Shown here one piece after another: positions 1 through 7,795 of a stretch of DNA of 64,000 nucleotides. The stretch covers positions 62,001 through 126,000 of the forward strand of contig NZ_CVRP01000011.1 of assembly GCF_001261735.1 (NCBI RefSeq), in the 5' to 3' direction. The position numbers and the translations under genes were made by a program. This DNA is from Dysgonomonas sp. BGC7. GTDB lineage: Bacteria > Bacteroidota > Bacteroidia > Bacteroidales > Dysgonomonadaceae. Every line of letters starts with the position of its first letter. Within the stretch, counting starts at the first letter, position 1. Under the pieces are notes generated by a model. The model saw only the letters and a program-made list of their open reading frames with translations. It did no database searches and was not told the DNA's origin.

Positions 1-174
1 TACAAAGTACATTATCGTTTTCAAGACACTGTTTATCATATTACGTTCAATCGAGGCGAAGATTCTATAGAACCCTATCTTATTTTAGATGGGCAGAAGC
101 AGAATGATTTAAACACTCTACATATGAAGAATGATTGTACAGAACATTTTGTGGACATGTGGATTAGAAAGTAA
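1..174 (+). CDS. C-terminal end of a probable GH94 glycoside phosphorylase (partial)
   Basis: An open frame enters from the left edge and ends at a TAA at 172-174, giving 58 residues. The pattern YRFQDTVYHITF, then a short loop with LDG and a final EHFVDMWI strand, resembles the C-terminal beta-domain of GH94 phosphorylases and cyclic beta-1,2-glucan enzymes, where YHI and LDG are recurrent. GH94 enzymes phosphorolyse beta-glucosidic bonds. Only the tail is visible, so neither catalytic residues nor substrate can be judged. A bidirectional terminator follows at 237-259. Confidence 0.5.
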   Translation, partial: YKVHYRFQDTVYHITFNRGEDSIEPYLILDGQKQNDLNTLHMKNDCTEHFVDMWIRK

Positions 175-236
175 CAATATGTGAATTATAGAGCCTCTAG
201 AAGAATAAACATAAAAGCTTCATTCAACGGTCAAAT

Positions 237-259
237 AAAAGCCTTTGGAGGAGGCTTTT
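237..259. terminator. Bidirectional Rho-independent terminator
   Basis: An 8-bp stem, AAAAGCCT (237-244) with AGGCTTTT (252-259) and a 7-nt loop, carries an A tract on one side and a T tract on the other. It lies between the convergent GH94 fragment and the AraC-type gene and overlaps the stop codon of the latter. Confidence 0.7.
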
Positions 260-818
260 ATAAATTCTCAATATTATTGCGACGTTTATTTTTAAGGTTT
301 TTGTAAAAAGTAGGAGTTAATCCGGTCACTTTTTTAAATTGATTGGATAAGTGAGCAGCACTACTATAATGTAATTTGTAGGAAATTTCGGCAAGGTTCA
401 ATTCATCATAAAGAATTAATTCTTTAACTTTTTCTATTTTATGTATAATAATAAAATGTTCTATCGTAATACCTTCAGCCTCCGAAAATAAATTGGCTAG
501 ATAAGTGTAGTTGTTATTTAATTTTTTACTCAGATAATCAGAAAAGTTTACTTTTAATCCTTCTCTAGAGTGATGTATAAGTTCTATAATTATAGTTTTT
601 ATTTGTTCTATCTGGATTGCCTTTTTATCATCCATCAATTCAAGTCCCGATTTCAATAGTATTGTACGAAGCTGCTCTTGCTGTTGAATTGAAATTTTCT
701 CTAAAGTCTCTATTTCGCCTAACTGAACGCTAGAATATTTGATTCCAATCTCCTCAAGATTGGCTTTCACCATCATTATACAACGGCGACTAACCATATA
801 TTTGATATATATCTTCAT
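258..818 (-). CDS. Small AraC-family transcriptional regulator
   Basis: 186 residues. The C-terminal half (about 95-180) is an AraC-type double helix-turn-helix: the segment LAEISYKLHYSSAAHLSNQF followed by KKVTGLTPTFYK is the canonical second helix-turn-helix and its tail. There is no sugar-binding cupin domain. The N-terminus (YMVSRRCIMMVKANLEEIG) has the beta-alpha look of a heavy-metal-associated fold, but the usual first Cys of the CxxC pair is replaced, leaving one Cys. This short architecture is common in Bacteroidetes, where these proteins act as cytoplasmic DNA-binding regulators. It is monocistronic, and its target and ligand are unknown. Confidence 0.8.
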   Translation of the reverse strand: MKIYIKYMVSRRCIMMVKANLEEIGIKYSSVQLGEIETLEKISIQQQEQLRTILLKSGLELMDDKKAIQIEQIKTIIIELIHHSREGLKVNFSDYLSKKLNNNYTYLANLFSEAEGITIEHFIIIHKIEKVKELILYDELNLAEISYKLHYSSAAHLSNQFKKVTGLTPTFYKNLKNKRRNNIENL

Positions 819-911
819 AGGAGTGTTTATTTGATTGTAATATGCTGATTTATTCAGGCTTATTTGAAGGAGGATATAAAATATCTTGTTTTATATTCTA
901 AATGAGTACAA

Positions 912-942
912 AAAACGGGTAAGTAATTACACCTACCCGTTT
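912..942 (-). terminator. Terminator downstream of the RRM gene
   Basis: Perfect 9-bp stem AAACGGGTA (913-921) with TACCCGTTT (934-942), 12-nt loop, with T residues following on the minus strand. It lies 25 bp after the stop of the RRM gene. Confidence 0.75.
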
Positions 943-966
943 GAAATTATACATCAGTTCGTTTGA

Positions 967-1257
967 TTAGTAACGATTTCCACCACGGTTGTTATAACTT
1001 CCGCTAGCTCTATCCGTTTTAGGACGAGCAATAGTTACAGTAATCGTCTTGCCTTCATAATCAGCATTGTTTAGCTCATCGATAGCTTTTTGCCCTTCTG
1101 CATCATTAGGCATTTCAACAAAGCCGAATCCACGCGATCTTCCGGTTTCTCTGTCTGTAATAATCTTAGTCGATTCTACTTCGCCATAGGTTGTAAATAA
1201 CTCTTGTAAACTCTCGCTTGTTGTACTAAAGTTTAGATTCGATACGTAAATGTTCAT
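967..1257 (-). CDS. RNA-binding protein, single RRM domain
   Basis: 96 residues. One RNA recognition motif fills residues 1-77: RNP2 is IYVSNL at the N-terminus and RNP1 is RGFGFVEM near residue 45, with the aromatic positions kept. The tail is a short Gly/Arg/Asn-rich stretch (SGSYNNRGGNRY). This is the Bacteroidetes and cyanobacterial cold-inducible RRM type, which binds single-stranded RNA and is thought to act on mRNA structure or stability in the cytoplasm. It is monocistronic and has its own terminator. The family call is secure; the RNA targets are not known. Confidence 0.92.
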   Translation of the reverse strand: MNIYVSNLNFSTTSESLQELFTTYGEVESTKIITDRETGRSRGFGFVEMPNDAEGQKAIDELNNADYEGKTITVTIARPKTDRASGSYNNRGGNRY

Positions 1258-1409
1258 TCTTTTTATTATTAATTATTATTGGAGACATCCTTATTGGTTA
1301 GGCCGATCCTTATAGCATTCATCATGCCTCTTAGACCACTTTTCAAATTGGATGTTACCATATTATTGCTAAAATATCTTTGTTTATATAGAAATAGCTG
1401 TTCTGCGAT

Positions 1410-1715
1410 TTATATCTTTGATTTATGCAATCTGATATATTTATCCACTCGGGCATTTATTTCCTCCTGAGACAAATGCGCCGGCAGTTCAATTGTCGTC
1501 CTTTCGCTAATTATGACATGAATAACAGACCCATTTTTTTCCTTTACATTTTTCAATACAGATTCAGCCTGCTGAGTGGCCGAAGTTCTTTCAGAGCGAG
1601 TTATCTCGCCCTCTTTCCTGTTTATCGAAGAGCTTTGTTTTGCTGCCATTTTTGTTTTTTTTAATCTGCCTTTTCTATTTTTACAAATACGAAAGAGTTG
1701 TTCAATAGCTATCAT
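1410..1715 (-). CDS. Small protein of unknown function, coupled to the RelA/SpoT-fold gene
   Basis: 101 residues, basic at the N-terminus (KNRKGRLKKTKMAAKQ) and polar overall, with no signal peptide or membrane segment. I do not recognise a family. The ATG overlaps the upstream gene's stop by 4 bp (ATGA), typical of translational coupling, so I kept this start; an internal Met at residue 23 (MAAKQSS) is the alternative. The last third (ERTTIELPAHLSQEEINARVDKYI) looks like a short alpha/beta unit. Its placement makes it a candidate partner of the RelA/SpoT-fold protein, for instance an antitoxin, but that is inference from position only. Confidence 0.6.
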   Translation of the reverse strand: MIAIEQLFRICKNRKGRLKKTKMAAKQSSSINRKEGEITRSERTSATQQAESVLKNVKEKNGSVIHVIISERTTIELPAHLSQEEINARVDKYIRLHKSKI

Positions 1716-2758
1716 TTCATCTGTTTTTCAGAAACCATATCTTTATATATTTGAGCTATTCGCAATAAGCGGGATGAACGATCATTTTCCGAAATAACAG
1801 GGTGATCTTTAAGTATAGTTATAATTTTTTTTCTTAATAGAACTAATAACAAGAGGTCTGAAGATGTTTTATCTATTGTTATATTTATATTTCTTCTTGC
1901 TATATATTGGGTCAGTTTGTCATATTCATATTTTGCAACATCAATAAGAGTTTCCCCTTTAGTAAGTAGTTCAGAGATAATTGTTTCGGGAGAATCCAAT
2001 TTTAAGTTTAAAAACTCATCGTATAATAACCCCGCATTATTTGCAAATAATTCCCCAATATTCAGAAATTCTCCCATTCTCACAGTAAAATCATGTACAT
2101 CGACAAACTCACCTTCCTGAAGTTTCAATCTTTCATTTGTAGCTTCCAATAATCGTTGAATAGTTATATCTCCCGATTTTGTTATAAGCCCTAACTGATC
2201 GATCAAAAGCTTTTCATCTTTTGATAAATTTCCTTTCCGGGGCTTATATTGTAAGTCATGTTCGATCTCATTATATACATGCGACAACAAACTGCAAACC
2301 TGAATTTCGCATGTTGTATTTTTCAAATTGAAATTGTCTGTCAGATACTCGGAAGGTAAAGCTACCTGACAGTGAGTCGCTTTATAGTATTTGCCATTAT
2401 CGCCATTCTTGTCTTTAACTTCAATTCTGATTTTATCATTACCCTTACCAATAAAAGTTCGCCGAATCTCCTCTACGACTTTCGGCCTGTCTGTTTCCTG
2501 ATAAGTTATAATACGCACACCTGCAAGGTCGCTAATTCCATCAAATACACTGTTTACAGTTTGGTATTTGCTGCTTTTCCTTAATTTCTCTGTCAGACTT
2601 GTCGGACTTTTAGCTCTGTGTTGAACAGTAGCTCTGACAGTCAGATTCTTTTCGACTATGATCTGGCATATATCAAAAACTATATCGGCCAGTTTTTTAT
2701 AACGATCATATTCTCTGATGTATCTTTTGACGGTTTCTTCTATCAAATTATCATCCAT
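1712..2758 (-). CDS. RelA/SpoT-fold nucleotidyl (pyrophospho)transferase
   Basis: 348 residues. Residues about 45-175 carry the synthetase-fold signatures: RAKSPTSLTEKLRK near 48-61, DLAGVRIITY with Asp77-Leu-Ala-Gly (78-86), YKATH at 125-129, CEIQV at 150-154 and EHDLQYK at 166-172. These match the RelA/SpoT synthetase motifs (K-S, D..G.R, Y.S.H, E.Q, EH.L.YK). No HD hydrolase, TGS or ACT domain is present, so it is not the housekeeping Rel. Residues 180-348 form a helical extension I do not recognise. Family members make (p)ppGpp or, as toxSAS toxins, pyrophosphorylate nucleotides or tRNA. It overlaps the flavoprotein gene upstream by 8 bp and the small gene downstream by 4 bp. Confidence 0.8.
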   Translation of the reverse strand: MDDNLIEETVKRYIREYDRYKKLADIVFDICQIIVEKNLTVRATVQHRAKSPTSLTEKLRKSSKYQTVNSVFDGISDLAGVRIITYQETDRPKVVEEIRRTFIGKGNDKIRIEVKDKNGDNGKYYKATHCQVALPSEYLTDNFNLKNTTCEIQVCSLLSHVYNEIEHDLQYKPRKGNLSKDEKLLIDQLGLITKSGDITIQRLLEATNERLKLQEGEFVDVHDFTVRMGEFLNIGELFANNAGLLYDEFLNLKLDSPETIISELLTKGETLIDVAKYEYDKLTQYIARRNINITIDKTSSDLLLLVLLRKKIITILKDHPVISENDRSSRLLRIAQIYKDMVSEKQMK

Positions 2759-3845
2759 GAGATAGAACTATTGCTGATAATGCTACTTTTTCTGCTATAG
2801 CAAATTCTTCTTTCAATTTGCACACAACTTCTTTAACGCTACTTATTTTCTGTGCCAGATGTGCATTTACTCCGGCAAAAGCATACCCTTTTTTCATATC
2901 GCCTTTAGATGCATTGAATAATGCTTTCATTATACAATAGGGGCTCTTAGTATAGTCACAAGTCTTTATACAATGTACAGGACAGGTTTTAGGTATTTCC
3001 AACCCTTCGGAAACACGTTTGAGAAATTCTCCTTTGATGGCACGCCCGGGCATCCCTACGGGACTGTTGATTATCATTAAGTCGTCTTCTTTAGCTGTAA
3101 GATAGACCTGCTTGAAGGCTTCTGAAGCATCGCATTCCTCTGTAGTAACAAATATTGTTCCCATCTGTACAGCTGATGCTCCCATTTCGATAAAACGGTA
3201 TATATCCCCTCCTGAAGATATCCCACCTGCGGCAATAACTGATATCGTTTTTATTTCTTTATATGAAGCTACCGTTTTTATAACTTCTGGAATTATTTGT
3301 TCAAGAGAATACTGCTCATTATCAAGTTGGTCTCTTTTAAATCCTAAATGCCCTCCAGCTTTTGGACCCTCTACAACTATCGCATCCGGCAAATAACTGT
3401 AGTTATTATACCATTTCTCACAAATTATCTTTGCGGCACGGGCTGAGGAAACAATAGGCACTAATTTAGTTTTGCTATCGGCAGTTTGATAGGATGGTAA
3501 ATCCAACGGAAGTCCTGCACCTGCAAATATTATATCTGCTTTTTCAGCGATGGCGGTACGTGCCATATCTGCAAAATTAGATAAGGCAACCATTATATTG
3601 ACACCAATTATACCTTTTGTCTTTTCTCTGGCTAAACGCAATTCTTCTTTCAGGCCCCAAATACTATTCTTTATGAAATTTCCGTGACCTTTGTGAATGA
3701 GACCTAAACCAGCACATGATATAACACCTATACCTCCTTCATTAGCCATCGCCGATGCTAAACCTGACAAAGATACTCCTACACCCATTCCTCCTTGGAT
3801 AACCGGAAGTTTTACTTCCATATTCCCTATAAAAAATGATTTCAT
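2751..3845 (-). CDS. Nitronate monooxygenase / 2-nitropropane dioxygenase-like flavoprotein
   Basis: 364 residues forming an FMN-binding TIM barrel of the NPD family: IQGGMGVGVSLSGLASAMA near the N-terminus, VVEGPKAGGHLGF in the middle and the phosphate-binding segment IAAGGISSGGDIYRFIEMGA near 205-225, followed by VQMGTIF. The C-terminal part has a Cys cluster (CPVHCIKTCDYTKSPYC) seen in many Bacteroidetes members. The family includes nitronate monooxygenases, FabK-type enoyl reductases and uncharacterised flavin oxidoreductases, so the substrate is not assigned. It is the first gene of a three-gene leftward operon whose other members are a RelA/SpoT-fold protein and a small unknown protein, an unusual pairing. 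Confidence 0.85.
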   Translation of the reverse strand: MKSFFIGNMEVKLPVIQGGMGVGVSLSGLASAMANEGGIGVISCAGLGLIHKGHGNFIKNSIWGLKEELRLAREKTKGIIGVNIMVALSNFADMARTAIAEKADIIFAGAGLPLDLPSYQTADSKTKLVPIVSSARAAKIICEKWYNNYSYLPDAIVVEGPKAGGHLGFKRDQLDNEQYSLEQIIPEVIKTVASYKEIKTISVIAAGGISSGGDIYRFIEMGASAVQMGTIFVTTEECDASEAFKQVYLTAKEDDLMIINSPVGMPGRAIKGEFLKRVSEGLEIPKTCPVHCIKTCDYTKSPYCIMKALFNASKGDMKKGYAFAGVNAHLAQKISSVKEVVCKLKEEFAIAEKVALSAIVLSHG

Positions 3846-4467
3846 CTTATTTACAAAAATGTGTTATGATCAACCGCATTATAGGCTCTCATAACTGATT
3901 AATACTATAAACAAGCGAGTTGATTTTGCTGTCGATTTTGACGATGGGAAGATCCGCTAACAGAGGCGGAGCAAATCATTGTGAAGAAAAGATACAATAA
4001 AAACTATATTGTTAGACATGTAAGATACGGAAACAAATCGACTTATTTGTTGTTTTGTAATATCTTATTAAAATATTTTCGTTTTTTTATTTATAACTTT
4101 AGCATAAACATTGATATATTCGATCATTTTGGTAATACTATCAACCTGAATCTCGCTGAAAGGAATAAAATTCTGAAATAATAAGGGAGCATATGAAAGT
4201 ATATATTCTTAGAAAGCCCCAAAAGACATGCAAAATACCTTTTGAAGAAATGAAAATTGTATAGAAATGCTTGTTCATATACAACAGAATTCTTATCTAT
4301 AGTTTGCGACCAACTTCTTCAAGTGAAAATTAGAAAAAAGTACAGAAAAAGAAACATTAGAATAAAGCATTTTATATCTTTGCTAAAGATAAGTAGCTCT
4401 TTGTATAGTGAGGAAATTAAGCATATCTAAGAACTAAGCTGGTTTCTAAATCGTTACCTATTGAAGG
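3846..4467. other. Intergenic region without a supported gene
   Basis: About 620 bp, AT-rich. The longest open frame (66 codons from 3981) is low-complexity, rich in Ile, Asn and Phe, and shows no family pattern. I see no tRNA, strong terminator or clear TAnnTTTG promoter here. Confidence 0.5.
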
Positions 4468-5553
4468 TCAAACACTGCGTAATCGATTGATTAATAGATA
4501 ATAATGGGCTTTGCTATGTCTTTGTATGTGATATGTCAGATTCTTGCGAATCCCACATATGTCAGCAAGTTCCTTCAGGTATGAATTCATTTTCTGATTA
4601 CTCATAACCGGAAGCAACTTTATACCATTCTCATTAGCATACTTGTCAATCATTTTCCTAGGAATGGTAAAAAGCGGGATCCGGACGTCATTATCTGTCT
4701 TTATGCGCCGAGTTACAATCCAATATCTATCATCGTGCTTTTCTATGTTGTCTTGTGTAAGATTGAGAGTGTCTATGTATGATAATCCGCAAAAGCAACT
4801 GAAAACAAAAATATCCCTTACCACAGCTAATCGTTTTATTGTGATTTCCTTGTTAATGATTGACTCTAATTCAAAATGAGTGAGATATTTGGGATCGGAA
4901 TGTTTCCACTTAATTTTGTGTTGAAAAAATGGGTCTTTACGAATAAGACCTAAATTGCGAGCATAACTAACTATACGTTTGAGATATTGGATCATCTTGA
5001 ATGTCGTATTGTGACCTAAGTAACATTTTGTCCTTAAATATACTTCATAGTCATTTACAAAGCCCAGTGTTAAATGGTCTAGAAAAATATCTTCTTTTCC
5101 ATACTTATATTTAAGAAACTCTTTAAGTCGGCGATAGGATAAATCATATTTCTTATACGTCGATTCTGATTTTCCTCGCCCAATCAATTCAAATTGGTCT
5201 TCATTGTGTTTTTTGAATAACTCTAATAGCGTTTGTGGGAATCTCCCTATTTGAAGATAAGTGTTCTTAACCGAATCTGCGGTAATAATATCGCCATGTT
5301 CGTGCAAGTCTCGATAAGCAATATGTAGGCTCATCCTAATCGAATCTAAAGTTTCATTGATAAACTTAACATCATTACTGCGCCCAATAGCACGATTGCT
5401 TGGTACACTCCATTTTGGAGCTTCAATGTCTAATTGTGTAGCTAATTCAACCTTGTCTCCATTAATTGTAATTCGGCATACGATAGGGGATTTCCCGTTT
5501 TTCTTTTCCTTACTTTTCTTCACGAAAAAAGAAATGCTAAATGTACTTCTCAT
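4468..5553 (-). pseudogene. Truncated tyrosine recombinase (integrase remnant)
   Basis: 361 residues. It has the Bacteroidetes integrase layout: an N-terminal Arm-type DNA-binding region (FVKKSKEKKNGKSPIVCRI), a SAM-like core-binding domain (about 100-215) and the start of the catalytic domain. The Arg-I segment reads FVFSCFCGLSYIDTLNL, the beta-sheet segment VTRRIKTDNDVRIPL and box II LTYHIQRHSK. Homology stops right after box II: the normal continuation with the third His and the Tyr nucleophile is replaced by AHYYLLINRLRSV and a stop. The enzyme should be inactive. The point of divergence lies on a 15-bp sequence that also occurs in the tRNA-Asp terminator at 6041-6055, suggesting a deletion or recombination event next to the tRNA. 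Confidence 0.75.
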
Positions 5554-6032
5554 AACTTTTTTATTGGAAATATATAGATTAATAATTCATAAACCACTAT
5601 TTGTCAACAGGTTTAACATCGCTTTATTCTATACGTCAAATTACCTCTCGGTCCCTGTCGGACTCGCAGGTAGCTCATATCTGCTTTGTTTACAGGGAAA
5701 TACAAAATTTAAATATTCATCTCCACCGCCTGCTCCACCAAATAGCAATTATTGAATATTTCTGCAATATCGAGGCAGTCGTCTATCTTATACCTTATAT
5801 TTAAGGCTCATATCAAGCAATATTATCATATAACACGCATTTGTCCAGCCATTTGTGTAGTAGTGGCCTATTTGTTGATAAAATAAGAAAGGGTCATGAT
5901 TAGCACACTGAAGAGTTTATCGAAAATCGCAGTATTTTCAATGAAATGTGGCCAAAATGAAGATTTAAATAGAATAACAGACTTATTATCAGTGTTGTAT
6001 GGCTTAAAGTTCAGTTCCCAGTTTGTAAAAAG
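5554..6032. other. Intergenic region between integrase remnant and tRNA-Asp
   Basis: About 480 bp. Short open frames at 5357-5755 and 5601-5804 on the plus strand show no recognisable family; one ends in a Pro-rich stretch (SSPPPAPPNSNY), which could be gene debris. No promoter or RNA gene is evident. It may be leftover material of an older insertion. Confidence 0.4.
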
Positions 6033-6066
6033 AAAATCCTCGTAATCGATTGATTCCGAGGATTTT
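6033..6066 (-). terminator. Terminator of the tRNA-Asp gene
   Basis: Perfect 10-bp stem AAAATCCTCG (6033-6042) with CGAGGATTTT (6057-6066), 14-nt loop, giving a T tract on the minus strand just past the tRNA 3' end. The first 13 nt of the loop, with the two last stem bases, match 4478-4492 inside the broken integrase. Confidence 0.8.
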
Positions 6067-6073
6067 AGATTAT

Positions 6074-6150
6074 TGGCGGTATGGACGGGACTCGAACCCG
6101 CGACCCCCTGCGTGACAGGCAGGTATTCTAACCAACTGAACTACCACACC
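6074..6150 (-). tRNA. tRNA-Asp (anticodon GTC)
   Basis: 77 nt including an encoded CCA. The acceptor stem GGTGTGG pairs with CCATACC (one G-T wobble), with G73 and CCA at 6074-6076. The anticodon stem-loop CCTGCCTGTCACGCAGG gives anticodon GTC at 6114-6116. The T loop is GGGTTCGAGTCCC. It is the target of the element at 6112-20792: the direct repeat begins two bases 3' of the anticodon, so the 5' half belongs to the duplicated sequence while the gene here stays intact. Confidence 0.97.
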
Positions 6151-6300
6151 ATTTTGCTTTGCTATTTATTAGCAGCATTTCCTCTCAAATGCGATGCAAA
6201 GATAGGACAAGGATTTCAATTCTGCAATAGCTTTGAGAAGTTTTTTCAGAAGAAAATTTAATATCATTGGATTTCAGAGGATTAAAAATGAAATAAGATT
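6112..6300. repeat. Left att repeat (attL core, 189 bp)
   Basis: Identical base for base, by reading, to 20604-20792. It covers the tRNA-Asp anticodon and 5' half (6112-6150) plus 150 bp upstream including the tRNA promoter. Identity breaks at TGCG/TTTG on the left and after AAATAAGATT on the right. Confidence 0.95.
6197..6227 (-). promoter_or_regulatory. Promoter of tRNA-Asp
   Basis: Read on the minus strand: -33 TTG (6225-6227), 20-bp spacer, -7 TATCTTTG (6197-6204), matching the Bacteroides housekeeping consensus. Transcription would start near 6190, about 40 nt before the tRNA. The whole promoter lies inside the duplicated att core, so it also exists in the right-hand copy. Confidence 0.75.
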
Positions 6301-6359
6301 GAGATTAGTGGAATAGAAAGGAGTTTAAGAGGGAGAATATTAATAAAGTCTACTAAGTA

Positions 6360-6387
6360 TTGAGTTTATCTTAATGAAATATATTTG
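6360..6387 (+). promoter_or_regulatory. Possible integrase promoter
   Basis: -7-like TATATTTG at 6380-6387 with TTG at 6360-6362; the 17-bp spacer is shorter than the usual 19-20 bp, so this is tentative. It lies about 100 bp upstream of the integrase. Confidence 0.35.
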
Positions 6388-6448
6388 ATTTTTTGAGGAA
6401 GACTAAAACATATAAAAACCTTCATAAATAAAGGCTTTTGAAGATTAT

Positions 6449-6470
6449 GTTTGAACCAGTGTTTGAACCA
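6449..6470 (+). promoter_or_regulatory. Left-end tandem GTTTGAACC sites (candidate integrase arm sites)
   Basis: GTTTGAACC occurs at 6449-6457 and 6461-6469, a 12-bp period. The same motif pair with the same period is at the other end of the element (20512-20532). Paired direct repeats at both ends of an integrase-borne element are the expected form of arm-type binding sites for the integrase N-terminal domain. Confidence 0.5.
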
Positions 6471-6489
6471 AGACTTAAATTATTAAGTC

Positions 6490-7698
6490 ATGAGTACAAC
6501 AGTAAATGTAGTATGCTACAGAAACAAGAAGTTATCAAATGGAGAAAGTCCTATAATGGTTAGGGTTTGTAAAGACAGAAAAACAAAGTATAAGAGTTTA
6601 GGTATATCAGTAAATCCTATTTATTGGGATTTTGATAAGAATAGACCTAAAACAAATTGTCCTAATAGAGACTATATTTTAAAGATTATCATAGATAAAG
6701 AAGCTGAACTACAGAAGCAAATCCTAGAGCTAAAAGCAGAGGAAAAAGAGTTTACAGCCTCAACACTAATTAAATCTAAAGAAGAAAGAAAAGTAAAAAC
6801 TGTTCATGATTTTTATAGTGAGCTTATAGAAGAAATGGAACTAGCTGGAAAGATTGGTAATTCAAGAGTATATAAAGATTCTTTGAGGTCTTTGGAGAGC
6901 TATTATAAAGACAAATTAGATATTCCTTTCTCAGATATTGATATGGAGTTTTTATTAAGTTATGAGAAATGGCTTAGATTAAGAAATTGTAAAGAAAGCT
7001 CTATGAATTTATTTTTTAGGACATTGAGGAGTACCTATAATAAGGCTATAGAAAGGAAATATGCTAAAAAAGGAACTTACCCTTTCAATGATTTTAAAGT
7101 CTCTAAATTCAGTATTAAAACAGATAAAAGAGCTATTTCAAAAGATAATATTAAGCTCATTATGAATCTAGACCTATCTAAAGAGAAAGAATACATTCAA
7201 TTGAGTAGGGATTTATTTGTGTTCAGCTATTTTTGTAGTGGCATTAGTTTTTCTGATATGGCAAATCTAAAAGCTAGTAATATAGCTAATGATAGGCTTA
7301 TATACACCAGACAGAAAACTCATAGAAAAATTAATGTGCCTATTCTTGATGAAGCTAAAGAAATTATGAGGAAATATATTGATTCAAATAATGAATATAT
7401 CTTTCCTATCCTCAATCATATCATACATAAAACTAAAATGCAGCAATACAATAGAAAGAAAAAAGTCATATTGAAAGTGAATAGATATTTAAAGATAATA
7501 TCTCAAATGGTAGGTGTGGAAGTAAATTTAACAACATATGTCAGTAGACACTCATATGCTACTGTATTAAAGAACTCTGGTGTAAATATTGCTTTGATTG
7601 GAGAGACTTTAGGTCATTCAGATTTAAAAACTACTCAGATTTATTTAGATAGCTTTGAAAATAGTCAGATTGATGAAGCAATGAAGAATTTGTTGTAG
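6490..7698 (+). CDS. Tyrosine recombinase / integrase of the element
   Basis: 402 residues, full length for the Bacteroidetes integrase family. The N-terminal arm-binding domain (NVVCYRNKKLSNGESPIMVRV) is followed by a SAM-like core-binding domain (about 105-200) and the catalytic domain. The Arg-I region reads FVFSYFCSGISFSDMANL, with no Arg at the usual site, as in IntDOT-like enzymes. The sheet Lys lies in TRQKTHRKINVPI; box II is TYVSRHSYAT (Arg353, with Tyr in place of the usual His); His376 is in LGHSD and the nucleophile is Tyr385 in TTQIYL. It should catalyse integration and excision at the anticodon-loop core. I read no CG dinucleotide in the entire gene. Confidence 0.93.
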   Translation: MSTTVNVVCYRNKKLSNGESPIMVRVCKDRKTKYKSLGISVNPIYWDFDKNRPKTNCPNRDYILKIIIDKEAELQKQILELKAEEKEFTASTLIKSKEERKVKTVHDFYSELIEEMELAGKIGNSRVYKDSLRSLESYYKDKLDIPFSDIDMEFLLSYEKWLRLRNCKESSMNLFFRTLRSTYNKAIERKYAKKGTYPFNDFKVSKFSIKTDKRAISKDNIKLIMNLDLSKEKEYIQLSRDLFVFSYFCSGISFSDMANLKASNIANDRLIYTRQKTHRKINVPILDEAKEIMRKYIDSNNEYIFPILNHIIHKTKMQQYNRKKKVILKVNRYLKIISQMVGVEVNLTTYVSRHSYATVLKNSGVNIALIGETLGHSDLKTTQIYLDSFENSQIDEAMKNLL

Positions 7699-7795
7699 CA
7701 ATGAAGAATATCTTTACTAAAATATAAATAATATAAACAGTAGAGATATTCTAACAAAATAAACTATTTTTGTTAAAAACATAACCTATATATCT

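Noticed and set aside
3981-4181. 66-codon open frame on the plus strand
   Set aside because: Low-complexity composition, no family pattern, no promoter; not listed as a gene.
5357-5804. Two overlapping plus-strand frames next to the integrase remnant
   Set aside because: One is mainly antisense to the integrase and the other is short without a recognisable pattern; at most gene debris.
6073-6261. Open frame running across the tRNA-Asp gene and att core
   Set aside because: It is translated tRNA sequence and repeats the usual spurious frame seen over tRNA genes.
7752-7773. Inverted repeat AACAAAATA...TATTTTTGTT before the NACHT gene, with a similar one at 21108-21129
   Set aside because: The match is all A/T-rich, and such near matches can arise by chance in AT-rich DNA; there is no third copy and one is outside the element.
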